DNA from: CAXTSE01 sp035554115
Lineage (GTDB): Bacteria > Actinomycetota > Actinomycetes > Actinomycetales > Microbacteriaceae
DNA length: 7,635 bases
Assembly (NCBI GenBank): GCA_035554115.1
Contig: DATMIW010000017.1
Coordinates: 1-7,635, forward strand
Reading direction: 5' to 3'
The notes beneath the pieces were generated by a model. The model was not told the DNA's origin. It saw only the letters and a list, made by a program, of their open reading frames with translations, and searched no databases. Within the stretch, counting starts at the first letter, position 1. The number at the start of each line of letters is the position of its first letter. Both the position numbers and the translations under genes were made by a program. Below, one piece after another: positions 1 to 6,276 of this stretch.

Positions 1-903
1 GAAGTGCCGGAGCTCATCCAGCGTCCCGGCGTGCAGACGATCGTCGTGCGTGGGCCTGGCCGCGAGGACTACAACCCCGGCCACCGGGTCACGGAATTCG
101 TTGACGCGGTGAGGGTCACGGAGGCGCCCGACGACCCCGGCAATGAGCGCCTTCTTCGCGGCCTGCGGTCGTGGGTGGGCCCCTGGGTGGCGGCATCCCG
201 CGAAATCATTCAGGGGGATGATCCGCTCGGTGCCGCGCTCACGGATGATTTCGCCGAGCGGGCGGCATTCGCACGCGAGCAGCTAGCCGAGCTGCGTGCA
301 CCTGTCACCCGCCGCCTGCTGGTCGAGGCGGTGTGGAATGCGAGTTGGCCGCACGACCGACTTGTGCTGGGAGCGTCGCGCCTCATCCGCGAGCTCGACC
401 GGGTTGCGCCGGGCAAACGGATTCCTGTGTACGCCAATCGGGGTCTTGCGGGCATTGACGGCACGATCGCCACGGCGACCGGGATCGCAATTGCATCCCA
501 GGATGCCGACGGCACCGGGACCGGAACTGGAGCGGCCGGTGCGGCCACCAGCGGACAGCCCGGCATCACACGTGTGCTGCTCGGCGATCTCGCGCTCCTT
601 CACGACGCGGGCTCTCTGCTTATGAGCAACGGTGAACCGCGGCCGCGTCTGCAGCTCATCGTCGGCAACGATGGCGGAGGCACGATCTTCGACACCCTTG
701 AAGGTGGGGAATCCGCCCGTGCGGACAGCCCGGATGCGGCGCTGCGCGACCGGGTCATGCTCACACCGCAGACCGTCGACCTCCAATCGCTCGCAACGGC
801 CTACGGCTGGGAGTACCGCCGCGTCGCCACCCGAGGCGAGCTGACACCCGCGCTCAGCCCGACGGACGGCCGTGTGCTCATCGAGGTACCCCTGCAGCGC
901 TGA
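1..903 (+). CDS. menD: MenD, 2-succinyl-5-enolpyruvyl-6-hydroxy-3-cyclohexene-1-carboxylate synthase (C-terminal part, 5' end outside window)
   Basis: This ThDP-dependent cytosolic enzyme joins isochorismate and 2-oxoglutarate with loss of CO2, the first committed step of menaquinone head-group synthesis. The reading frame is open back to base 1, so the gene is cut by the window edge; the GTG at position 4 is an internal valine. About 300 residues are visible of a family usually 550-600 long: the end of the middle domain and the complete ThDP (PP) domain. Counting that valine as 1, ANRGLAGIDGT lies at 144-154, GDLALLHDAG at 194-203 and GNDGGGTIFD at 221-230. The last two form the Mg-ThDP site (Asp195 and the Asn222/Asp223 region by family analogy). 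The C-terminus, GWEYRRVATRGEL then LIEVPL, is typical of actinobacterial MenD. A Gly/Thr/Ala-rich stretch of about 20 residues (165-187) separates two conserved strands and looks like a lineage insertion. TGA stop at 901-903. Confidence 0.95.
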   Translation, partial: EVPELIQRPGVQTIVVRGPGREDYNPGHRVTEFVDAVRVTEAPDDPGNERLLRGLRSWVGPWVAASREIIQGDDPLGAALTDDFAERAAFAREQLAELRAPVTRRLLVEAVWNASWPHDRLVLGASRLIRELDRVAPGKRIPVYANRGLAGIDGTIATATGIAIASQDADGTGTGTGAAGAATSGQPGITRVLLGDLALLHDAGSLLMSNGEPRPRLQLIVGNDGGGTIFDTLEGGESARADSPDAALRDRVMLTPQTVDLQSLATAYGWEYRRVATRGELTPALSPTDGRVLIEVPLQR

Positions 904-916
904 CCTTCTGCCCTGC

Positions 917-976
917 CGATGATCGAGCCTGTCGAGATTCGCGTTTGTCAACGGGTCTCGGCAAGCTCGACCACCG
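917..976. repeat. Imperfect 25-base inverted repeat between menD and ppk2 (likely dispersed intergenic palindrome)
   Basis: Arms at 917-941 and 952-976 can pair at 19 of 25 positions around a 10-base loop, and all six mismatches are transitions. The arms carry the cores TCGAGCCTGTCGAGA and TCTCGGCAAGCTCGA. They resemble the TGGTCGAG-C-TTGTCGAGACC type palindrome that I recall being scattered between genes in Microbacteriaceae and related actinobacteria. It starts 13 bases after the menD stop and ends 14 bases before the ppk2 start. No T-run follows, so it is not a classical intrinsic terminator, although it could still slow or end transcription from menD. No second copy was seen in this window, so the dispersed nature is from memory. 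Confidence 0.7.
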
Positions 977-978
977 CG

Positions 979-984
979 TAGCCT
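979..984 (+). promoter_or_regulatory. Predicted -10 element (TAGCCT) of a leaderless ppk2 promoter
   Basis: TAGCCT fits the actinobacterial TANNNT -10 pattern and is followed by six bases and then the ATG at 991, which would place transcription start at the A of the start codon. No Shine-Dalgarno sequence precedes the ATG. No good TTGACA-like -35 is seen; the expected -35 position falls within the right arm of the palindrome. The TAG of the hexamer is also an in-frame stop four codons upstream of ATG, which rules out a more upstream start. Confidence 0.5.
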
Positions 985-990
985 CGCGGG

Positions 991-1815
991 ATGAAGCTAG
1001 CGCTGAGGGCCGCGTCCGGTTTTGATCTTTCGCAGGTCGACCCCGACTCCACCCCCGGATTCGACGGAGACAAAAAGGCCGGCTCCGCCGAGCTCGCATC
1101 ACGTGCCGACGAATTGGCCGAGTTGCAAGAGAAACTTTTCGCGAGCGGCGCCCAGGGCGGCCAGCGGTCACTCTTGCTGGTGATCCAGGCAATGGATACT
1201 GCGGGCAAGGGCGGCATCGTGAAACATGTTGTCGGGTCGGTGAATCCGCAAGGCGTGGATATCTCTTCGTTCAAGGCACCGACGGACGAAGAGAAGGCCC
1301 ACGACTTCTTGTGGCGCATCGGCAAGCAACTGCCGATTCCGGGTCGTATTGGGGTGTTCGATCGCTCGCACTATGAAGACGTGCTCATCCACCGGGTTCG
1401 CGAGCTATCGCCTCCGGACGTGATCGAGAAGCGGTACGGCGAGATCGTCGACTTTGAAAAGCGCGTGCGCGACTCGGGCACCGAGATCGTGAAGGTCATG
1501 CTGCATATTTCGCCCGAGCAGCAGAAGAAGCGCCTCGCCGCCCGGCTCGACAGCGCCACCAAACGCTGGAAGTACAACCCGGGCGACCTTGATGAGCGTT
1601 GTTACTGGGGTGCCTATATGGAGGCGTACCAGATCGCTATCGAACGCACCTCTACAGCTGAAGCTCCCTGGTATGTGGTGCCGGGAAATCACAAGTGGTT
1701 TGGCCGGCTGGCGGTGCAACACCTGCTTCTGGATGCGCTGCGCAGCTTCGACCTGAGGTGGCCGGCCGTCGACTACGACATTGCCGCCGAGCGAGAGCGC
1801 CTCGCTCGCAGCTAG
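991..1815 (+). CDS. ppk2: Polyphosphate kinase 2 family protein (class III-like polyphosphate:nucleotide phosphotransferase)
   Basis: Members transfer phosphate between inorganic polyphosphate and nucleotides; class III enzymes can phosphorylate AMP and ADP, linking polyphosphate reserves to the nucleotide pool in the cytosol. The 274-residue product is a single PPK2 domain with a P-loop at DTAGKGG (69-75), then VNPQGVD and SFKAP (84-96), HDFLWR (104-109), a Walker B region VFDRSHYED (122-130) and the lid segment KRWKYNPGDLDER (191-203). The SHYED form, rather than the SWYN of class I/II, and the VNPQG/SFKAP segment point to class III by memory of that family; activity is not shown by sequence. 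The ATG at 991 is the only reasonable start, because an in-frame TAG lies at 979-981. The stop overlaps that of menF. Hand-counted GC of seven 60-base lines is 57-68%, lower than in sampled lines of neighbouring genes (65-78%), so a different history from the men genes is possible. Confidence 0.92.
   Translation: MKLALRAASGFDLSQVDPDSTPGFDGDKKAGSAELASRADELAELQEKLFASGAQGGQRSLLLVIQAMDTAGKGGIVKHVVGSVNPQGVDISSFKAPTDEEKAHDFLWRIGKQLPIPGRIGVFDRSHYEDVLIHRVRELSPPDVIEKRYGEIVDFEKRVRDSGTEIVKVMLHISPEQQKKRLAARLDSATKRWKYNPGDLDERCYWGAYMEAYQIAIERTSTAEAPWYVVPGNHKWFGRLAVQHLLLDALRSFDLRWPAVDYDIAAERERLARS
1812..1815. other. Tail-to-tail stop codon overlap of ppk2 and menF (CTAG)
   Basis: The palindrome CTAG gives TAG at 1813-1815 on the + strand (end of ppk2) and TAG on the - strand read from 1814 to 1812 (end of menF). 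The convergent genes therefore overlap by four bases with no space for a terminator between them. Transcripts from either side must end within, and antisense to, the other gene unless another mechanism stops them. Confidence 0.95.
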
Positions 1816-3044
1816 GCGAAAGCCTCGACGATGGGGCGGAACTTCAGCCGAGTCTCCGCGAGCTCCCGGTCGGGGTCTGAGTCGGCGACGATTCCGGCGC
1901 CGGCATAGGCCGTGATGGAGCCGTCGGGGGAGACCTCGGCCGAGCGCAGGGCGACGGCCCAGGTTCCGTCGCCCGCGGCATCCACCCAGCCGACAGGTCC
2001 GCCGTAGCGGTGCCTGTCAATCGGCTCGAGTTCGCGGATGATGTCGAGGGCTGCCGCAGTAGGAGTGCCCGCAACAGCGGCGGTCGGGTGCATGGCGGCG
2101 ACCAAGTCGAGGGACGACGAACCGTCAGACAGCGTCCCCTCGACATCGCTCGCCAGGTGCCACAGATTGGGCAACTTGAGTGCGAAGGGCAGTTCGCTGG
2201 CCACGGTGCCGTGTGCATGTGACGCCAACGACTGCAGCACGCTCGCCACCGCGAAGCGGTGCTCGTCGAGGTCTTTCGTCGACGTTGCCAGCTCGAGGGC
2301 GGCCGCCGCATCCGATTCGGCGTCCCCGCCCCGCGCGTGGCTGCCGGCCAAAACCCGCGCTGTCACCGTCCTGTCGGTGACGCTCACGAGAGTCTCCGGG
2401 CTCGATCCGAGCAGGCCGTCGACCGCGAAGGTCCAGGTATCGGGGTAGCCGAGTGCGAGATCCACAAGGACCCGGCGCACGTCCCCGCCTGCCGGCAGGT
2501 GGCCGACCAGGTCGCGCGCCAGCACAACCTTCTCGACGCGGCCGCTCTGGATGCGCTCAATCGCCGTCGCGACGGCGTCACGATACCCCGCCGTGGTCTG
2601 CGATCCCTGGTGCAGCGCGATGCGGAACTCGGGCCCCAGTGGGGTGGCGCTCAGCGGCAGATCGGCCCCGTCGACGCGCGTGACCCAGCTGACGCCGTCG
2701 CGACGCCCGACGATTACGCGCGGCACGATCAGCACGCTCGCGCACGCCGAGGAGTCGTCGAACGCGAAGGCTCCGAAGGCGATGAGGCCTGATCCGGCGA
2801 GCTTCACCTCGTCGCGCACTGTGGCGCGCGCGGCGATGATGCGCCATGCGGCGGCCGCGTCGGTGACCCGATTCGGGCCGAAGAATTCGAGCCGCAACGC
2901 CTCGCCCAGCCCCACAACCCCTTCGCCTCGCCGCATGAACAGCAGGGGAGCCGATCGGTCGAGCAAGGGGATCACAGAGGCGATCGGGTCGATCCGCTCT
3001 GTGACGACATCGAAGGCGGGAAGCTCGGCCGCAGAAAGGGTCAC
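1812..3044 (-). CDS. menF: MenF, menaquinone-specific isochorismate synthase
   Basis: This Mg-dependent chorismate-utilising enzyme converts chorismate to isochorismate, the substrate of MenD. The 410-residue protein has a divergent N-terminal part (1-150) and the conserved chorismate-binding domain at about 150-405. Visible motifs are EKVVLARD (171-178), where Lys172 matches the water-activating base (Lys147 of EntC, Lys190 of E. coli MenF); LGSSPETLV (212-220), where Glu216 matches the general acid; LAGSHARG (232-239); STKDLDEH (255-262), with metal ligand Glu261; AMHPTAAVAGTPT (317-329); HRYGGPVGW (345-353); and AGAGIV with ELAET...K (381-401). The isochorismate rather than anthranilate or salicylate assignment rests on these motifs and on the menD/menG context. 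The start is GTG: an in-frame TAG lies only four codons upstream and no other start lies between. The preceding TAGGCT hexamer suggests a leaderless transcript. The gene is divergent from menG and convergent with ppk2. Confidence 0.93.
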   Translation of the reverse strand: MTLSAAELPAFDVVTERIDPIASVIPLLDRSAPLLFMRRGEGVVGLGEALRLEFFGPNRVTDAAAAWRIIAARATVRDEVKLAGSGLIAFGAFAFDDSSACASVLIVPRVIVGRRDGVSWVTRVDGADLPLSATPLGPEFRIALHQGSQTTAGYRDAVATAIERIQSGRVEKVVLARDLVGHLPAGGDVRRVLVDLALGYPDTWTFAVDGLLGSSPETLVSVTDRTVTARVLAGSHARGGDAESDAAAALELATSTKDLDEHRFAVASVLQSLASHAHGTVASELPFALKLPNLWHLASDVEGTLSDGSSSLDLVAAMHPTAAVAGTPTAAALDIIRELEPIDRHRYGGPVGWVDAAGDGTWAVALRSAEVSPDGSITAYAGAGIVADSDPDRELAETRLKFRPIVEAFA

Positions 3045-3050
3045 CTCACC

Positions 3051-3056
3051 AGCCTA
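3051..3056 (-). promoter_or_regulatory. Predicted -10 element (TAGGCT) of a leaderless menF promoter
   Basis: On the minus strand, TAGGCT matches TANNNT and is followed by exactly six bases and then the GTG start of menF. Initiation at the normal distance would begin the mRNA at the start codon. The bases right before the GTG (GGTGAG) abut it and leave no spacing for a working Shine-Dalgarno site. The hexamer overlaps the menG -10 at 3055-3056. Confidence 0.55.
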
Positions 3057-3060
3057 GAAT
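3055..3060 (+). promoter_or_regulatory. Predicted -10 element (TAGAAT) of the menG operon promoter
   Basis: TAGAAT matches five of six bases of TATAAT and ends eight bases before the GTG at 3069, so the transcript is predicted to be leaderless or to carry only a base or two of leader. No Shine-Dalgarno sequence and no clear -35 are visible; a -35 would lie inside the start of menF. It shares bases 3055-3056 with the oppositely oriented menF -10. Confidence 0.55.
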
Positions 3061-3068
3061 GTTGTCCC

Positions 3069-3815
3069 GTGAGTAGAGCCCGCATGGACAAGGAGCCGGA
3101 CAGTGTTTCCGGCATGTTCGATGGGGTCGCCGCAGGCTACGACCGCACCAATGCCGTGATGTCGGTCGGAAACGCCGCCCTGTGGCGAATTGCTACGGTG
3201 CGTGCCGTCGACCCGAAGCCGCGGGAACGCATTCTGGACATTGCCGCGGGCACCGGCACGTCATCCGTCGCTCTGATGCGCAACGGCGCCTCGGTTGTCG
3301 CCGTCGACTTCTCGCCGGGCATGATCGCCGAGGGTCGCAAACGCAATCCCCAGGTCGAGTTCGTCGAGGCGGACGCCACTCGCTTGCCGTTCGGCGACGA
3401 CGAGTTCGACGCGGTCACCATCAGCTTTGGCCTTCGTAATATCGAGAACCCGCAGGCGGCGCTCGCGGAAATGTACCGCGTGCTCAAACCGGGCGGTCGT
3501 CTCGTGGTCTGCGAATTCTCCAAGCCGCCACGGGCGCTGTTCCGCGCGGGGTACGCGGCCTATTCGCGGATCGCCATGCCCGTGTTGGCCAAGCTGACAA
3601 GCTCGAACGCCGAGGCCTACACCTATCTGCGCGAGTCGATCGAGGAGTGGCCCGACCAGCAGACCCTGACCCAGTGGATTCGCGGAGTCGGATTCACACG
3701 CGTCGCCTACCGCAATCTCACGGCCGGCGTTGTCGCGCTGCACCGTGGGCGCAAGCCGGAAGATCCGGCTGTACGAGCATCCGCCGCCGAACGCCGACAG
3801 AAGCGCACCTCGTGA
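3069..3815 (+). CDS. menG: MenG/UbiE, demethylmenaquinone C-methyltransferase
   Basis: This SAM-dependent enzyme methylates demethylmenaquinone to menaquinone, the last step of the pathway, at the membrane face. The 248-residue product carries the UbiE-family N-terminal segment MFDGVAAGYDRTN (16-28), SAM motif I ILDIAAGTGTSS (55-66), the acidic VVAVDFSPGM (76-85), ADATRLPF (101-108), SFGLRNIENP (119-128), YRVLKPGGRLVVCEF (136-150) and the family C-terminal signature GVVALHRGRKP (220-230). About 18 mostly polar, basic residues follow that signature, where many homologues end. The GTG at 3069 is chosen because TAGAAT sits eight bases before it; an ATG at 3084 (codon 6) is the alternative and also lacks a ribosome site. 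In an actinobacterium that makes menaquinone only, the ubiquinone role of UbiE does not apply. It is the first gene of the three-gene + strand unit. Confidence 0.94.
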   Translation: MSRARMDKEPDSVSGMFDGVAAGYDRTNAVMSVGNAALWRIATVRAVDPKPRERILDIAAGTGTSSVALMRNGASVVAVDFSPGMIAEGRKRNPQVEFVEADATRLPFGDDEFDAVTISFGLRNIENPQAALAEMYRVLKPGGRLVVCEFSKPPRALFRAGYAAYSRIAMPVLAKLTSSNAEAYTYLRESIEEWPDQQTLTQWIRGVGFTRVAYRNLTAGVVALHRGRKPEDPAVRASAAERRQKRTS

Positions 3816-4882
3816 CGTCGCCCCCTCCCGCGCGACGCCGCAATACGCTGAGTTCGTCGCTCGGGCTCGGTGAGAAGCTTTTCGCGTCAAGTGAAGAGCG
3901 GCACTTCCTGCGTGAGCTCGATGACGGTCTCGCCGAGGTGGAGGCGGGGCTGCTTAGCCAGATGGCCTACGCCGACGAGATCGCCGACGCGACAACGCGT
4001 TATCTGTTCGACGCGGGCGGCAAACGCGTGCGGCCGACCCTTACCCTGCTAGCCGCGCAGCTTGGATCGGGCAGCAACGCCAAGGTGATCAGGGCCGCCC
4101 AGGCGATTGAGATCACCCACCTCGCCTCGCTTTATCACGACGATGTGATGGATGAGGCAACCGTGCGTCGAGGGGTGCCGAGCGCGCAGACGGTGTGGGG
4201 CAATTCGGTGGCGATTCTCACCGGTGACCTGCTGTTCGCACGGGCCAGCAAACTCATCGCCGGGCTCGGCGAGCGGGCCCTCGCCCTGCAGGCCGACACC
4301 TTCGAGCGGCTGTGCCTGGGTCAGCTGCACGAAACGATCGGCCCCCGGCTGGGCGAGGATCCGATCGCCCACTACATCCAGGTGTTGGCCGATAAGACGG
4401 GGTCGCTTATCTCCACCGCGGCCGCGGTCGGCGTGATCTTCGGCGAGGCGCCCGAGGAGTACCTCGAGCCCGTGCAGTTGTTCGGCGAACGAATCGGCGT
4501 GGCCTTCCAGCTCGTCGATGACGTGATTGACCTCACCGCCGCTATTGAGCAGACGGGCAAAGAGGCGGGTACAGATCTGCGGGCGGGCGTGCCGACGCTG
4601 CCCCTGCTGTATCTGCGGGCCCAGGCCGAGAGCGATCCGGATGCGGCGGCGCTGCTGGCGCGCATCGAACGTGACGTCGTCGACGGCGGTGATGCCGCAT
4701 CCGAGTTGGATTTCGTGGCCGCGGTTGCCGATCTGCGCGCGCATCCCGTCACCGAAGCCACCCTCGTCGAGGCGCGTCGCTGGGCGGATAACGCCGTCGA
4801 TGCCCTCGCACCCCTGCCCGATGGGCCAGTCACCAAAGCTCTGACCCGATTCGCCGCTGCCGTCGTCGAACGCAGCAACTGA
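3812..4882 (+). CDS. Long-chain all-trans polyprenyl diphosphate synthase (IspB/HepT-like), menaquinone side chain
   Basis: This enzyme condenses isopentenyl diphosphate units onto an allylic primer to build the polyprenyl tail attached by MenA. The 356-residue protein has GGKRVRPTL (69-77), the first Asp-rich motif HDDVMD with DDVMD at 110-114, then VRRGVPSAQ, GQLHETIG (170-177), DKTGSLI (194-200), and the second Asp-rich motif FQLVDDVIDL (DDVID 236-240) followed by GTDLRAGVPTLPLLYL (253-268). Small residues Ala105 and Ser106, five and four before the first Asp of DDVMD, are usual for long-chain synthases; the exact chain length cannot be read from sequence. The GTG at 3812 is preferred: it overlaps the menG stop as GTGA, which implies translational coupling, and a weak AGAAG lies eight bases before it. 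The in-frame ATG at 3647 would add 55 arginine-rich residues that are only the alternate frame of menG. The gene is 21 bases before fprA. Confidence 0.93.
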   Translation: MTSPPPARRRNTLSSSLGLGEKLFASSEERHFLRELDDGLAEVEAGLLSQMAYADEIADATTRYLFDAGGKRVRPTLTLLAAQLGSGSNAKVIRAAQAIEITHLASLYHDDVMDEATVRRGVPSAQTVWGNSVAILTGDLLFARASKLIAGLGERALALQADTFERLCLGQLHETIGPRLGEDPIAHYIQVLADKTGSLISTAAAVGVIFGEAPEEYLEPVQLFGERIGVAFQLVDDVIDLTAAIEQTGKEAGTDLRAGVPTLPLLYLRAQAESDPDAAALLARIERDVVDGGDAASELDFVAAVADLRAHPVTEATLVEARRWADNAVDALAPLPDGPVTKALTRFAAAVVERSN

Positions 4883-4889
4883 CATAAGC

Positions 4890-4895
4890 AAAGGA
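4890..4895 (+). promoter_or_regulatory. Ribosome binding site of fprA (AAAGGA)
   Basis: AAAGGA ends eight bases before the GTG at 4904 and is the clearest Shine-Dalgarno sequence at any start in the window. It fixes the fprA start and contrasts with the starts of ppk2, menF and menG, which have none. This fits fprA being an internal gene of a longer mRNA. Confidence 0.8.
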
Positions 4896-4903
4896 CCTCA
4901 TTC

Positions 4904-6253
4904 GTGAAGCTTCGCCTCGCCATCGTGGGCGCCGGCCCCGCCGGGATCTACGCCGCCGACATTCTGCTCAAACACACGCGGGAGTTCGATGTCTCCATCG
5001 ACCTCTTCGATCACCTTCCCGCGCCCTACGGCCTCGTGCGCTACGGCGTTGCGCCCGACCACCCGCGTATCAAGGGCATCATCACGGCGCTGCGCGAAGT
5101 TCTCGACCGCGGCGATATCCGCATTTTCGGCAATGTGCATTTCGGCACCGATCTGACGATCGAAGACCTGCGTGAGCATTACCACGCCGTCATCTTCTCC
5201 ACCGGTGCCGTGAAGGATGCCCCGCTCAACATCCCCGGGATCGATCTGCCCGGCAGCTACGGGGCCGCCGAATTCGTGAGCTGGTTCGACGGGCACCCCG
5301 ATGTGCCCCGCGAATGGCCGCTCGAAGCGCAGTCGGTTGCCGTTGTCGGCAATGGCAATGTGGCACTGGATGTGGCCCGGATGCTGGCGAAGCACGCTGA
5401 CGACCTGCTGCCCACGGAGATCCCCGCCAATGTCTACGAGGGTCTGAAGGCGTCACCCGTCACCGACGTTCATGTCTTCGGTCGTCGCGGGCCCATGCAG
5501 GTGAAGTTCACCCCGCTCGAACTGCGCGAGCTGGGGGAGCTTCGCGATGTGGACATGATCGTCTACGACGAAGACTTCGACTACGACGAGGCCTCGCGCG
5601 ACGCGATCTCGTCGAACAAGCAGGTCTTCGTGATCGACAAGGTGCTGAACCAGTGGCGGGAGCGTGAGGTCGGTCAGGCGTCCCGCCGCTTGCACCTGCA
5701 TTTCTTCGCGTCGCCCACCGAGGTCCTCGGCTCGCCGGAAACCGGCGTGACCGGTTTCCGCTACGAGCGCACGGAGCCGGACGGCGCGGGCGGCGTGCGC
5801 GGCACCGGCGAGTTCCGTGAGGTCGAGGTGCAGGCCGTGTACCGCGCTGTCGGCTACTTCGGGTCGCGACTCGAGGGCATCCCCTTCGACGAGACACACG
5901 GCGTGATCCCGAACCACGAGGGCCGCGTGCTCGGGCACGACAACGAGATCCTCTCTGGCGTCTATGCCACGGGCTGGATCAAGCGCGGACCGATCGGGCT
6001 GATCGGGCACACGAAATCCGACGCGATGGAGACGATTTCGCACCTCGTGCGCGACCAGGCCAATTGGTGGTCGCCCGCGCATCCACACGAGTCGGCGGTC
6101 GTGGACCTGCTCACCTCGCGCGGCGTCGAATACACCAACCTGGCCGGGTGGCATGCTCTCGACCAGCACGAGCTGGCCCTCGGCGAGGCCGACGGCCGCG
6201 TGCGCATCAAGGTCGTCCCGCGCGACGAAATGGTGCAGATCAGCCGCGCCTAG
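4904..6253 (+). CDS. fprA: NADPH-ferredoxin reductase, FprA/adrenodoxin reductase type
   Basis: This FAD flavoprotein moves electrons between NADPH and ferredoxin. The 449-residue length is close to that of mycobacterial FprA, and there is no fused N-terminal ferredoxin as in FprB. In order: the FAD dinucleotide-binding loop VGAGPAGIYAA (8-18); LPAPYGLVRYGVAPDHP (38-54), with the conserved His53; STGA (99-102); the NADPH-binding loop VVGNGNVALDVARM (147-160); VFGRRGPMQVKFTPLELREL (191-210), with the conserved Arg pair and the ELRE acidic residues of the active site; and ATGWIKRGPIGLIGHTKSDA (355-374), whose Trp358 region covers the flavin. All family landmarks are present, so it should be active. 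It is 21 bases after the polyprenyl synthase gene and has its own ribosome site, suggesting co-transcription with menG. Its electron acceptor is unknown; no ferredoxin or P450 gene is in the window. Confidence 0.93.
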   Translation: MKLRLAIVGAGPAGIYAADILLKHTREFDVSIDLFDHLPAPYGLVRYGVAPDHPRIKGIITALREVLDRGDIRIFGNVHFGTDLTIEDLREHYHAVIFSTGAVKDAPLNIPGIDLPGSYGAAEFVSWFDGHPDVPREWPLEAQSVAVVGNGNVALDVARMLAKHADDLLPTEIPANVYEGLKASPVTDVHVFGRRGPMQVKFTPLELRELGELRDVDMIVYDEDFDYDEASRDAISSNKQVFVIDKVLNQWREREVGQASRRLHLHFFASPTEVLGSPETGVTGFRYERTEPDGAGGVRGTGEFREVEVQAVYRAVGYFGSRLEGIPFDETHGVIPNHEGRVLGHDNEILSGVYATGWIKRGPIGLIGHTKSDAMETISHLVRDQANWWSPAHPHESAVVDLLTSRGVEYTNLAGWHALDQHELALGEADGRVRIKVVPRDEMVQISRA

Positions 6254-6276
6254 CGCACCACCCGGACCGGCGACGG

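Noticed and set aside
945..950. TTGTCA as a -35 element for ppk2
   Set aside because: It is 28 bases from the TAGCCT hexamer, too far for a normal spacer, and lies mostly in the loop of the palindrome.
283..951. 222-residue minus-strand open frame opposite menD, reaching into the palindrome
   Set aside because: Shadow of menD; no motif and no ribosome site evident.
2551..3057. 168-residue + strand open frame opposite the 5' half of menF
   Set aside because: Ser/Arg/Pro/Thr-rich antisense shadow; menF motifs on the other strand are unambiguous.
3647..3811. Upstream ATG start for the polyprenyl synthase gene, adding 55 residues
   Set aside because: The added segment is Arg-rich, unlike the family N-terminus, and lies wholly over the real menG frame; the GTG at 3812 makes a classic 4-base overlap.
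4049..4891. 280-residue minus-strand open frame opposite the polyprenyl synthase gene
   Set aside because: High-GC shadow frame; no family motifs, and the + strand gene is certain from its catalytic motifs.
6254..6276. Possible bidirectional terminator between fprA and cls
   Set aside because: Only a very short CCGG-type repeat is present in 23 bases, with no stable stem or T-run.
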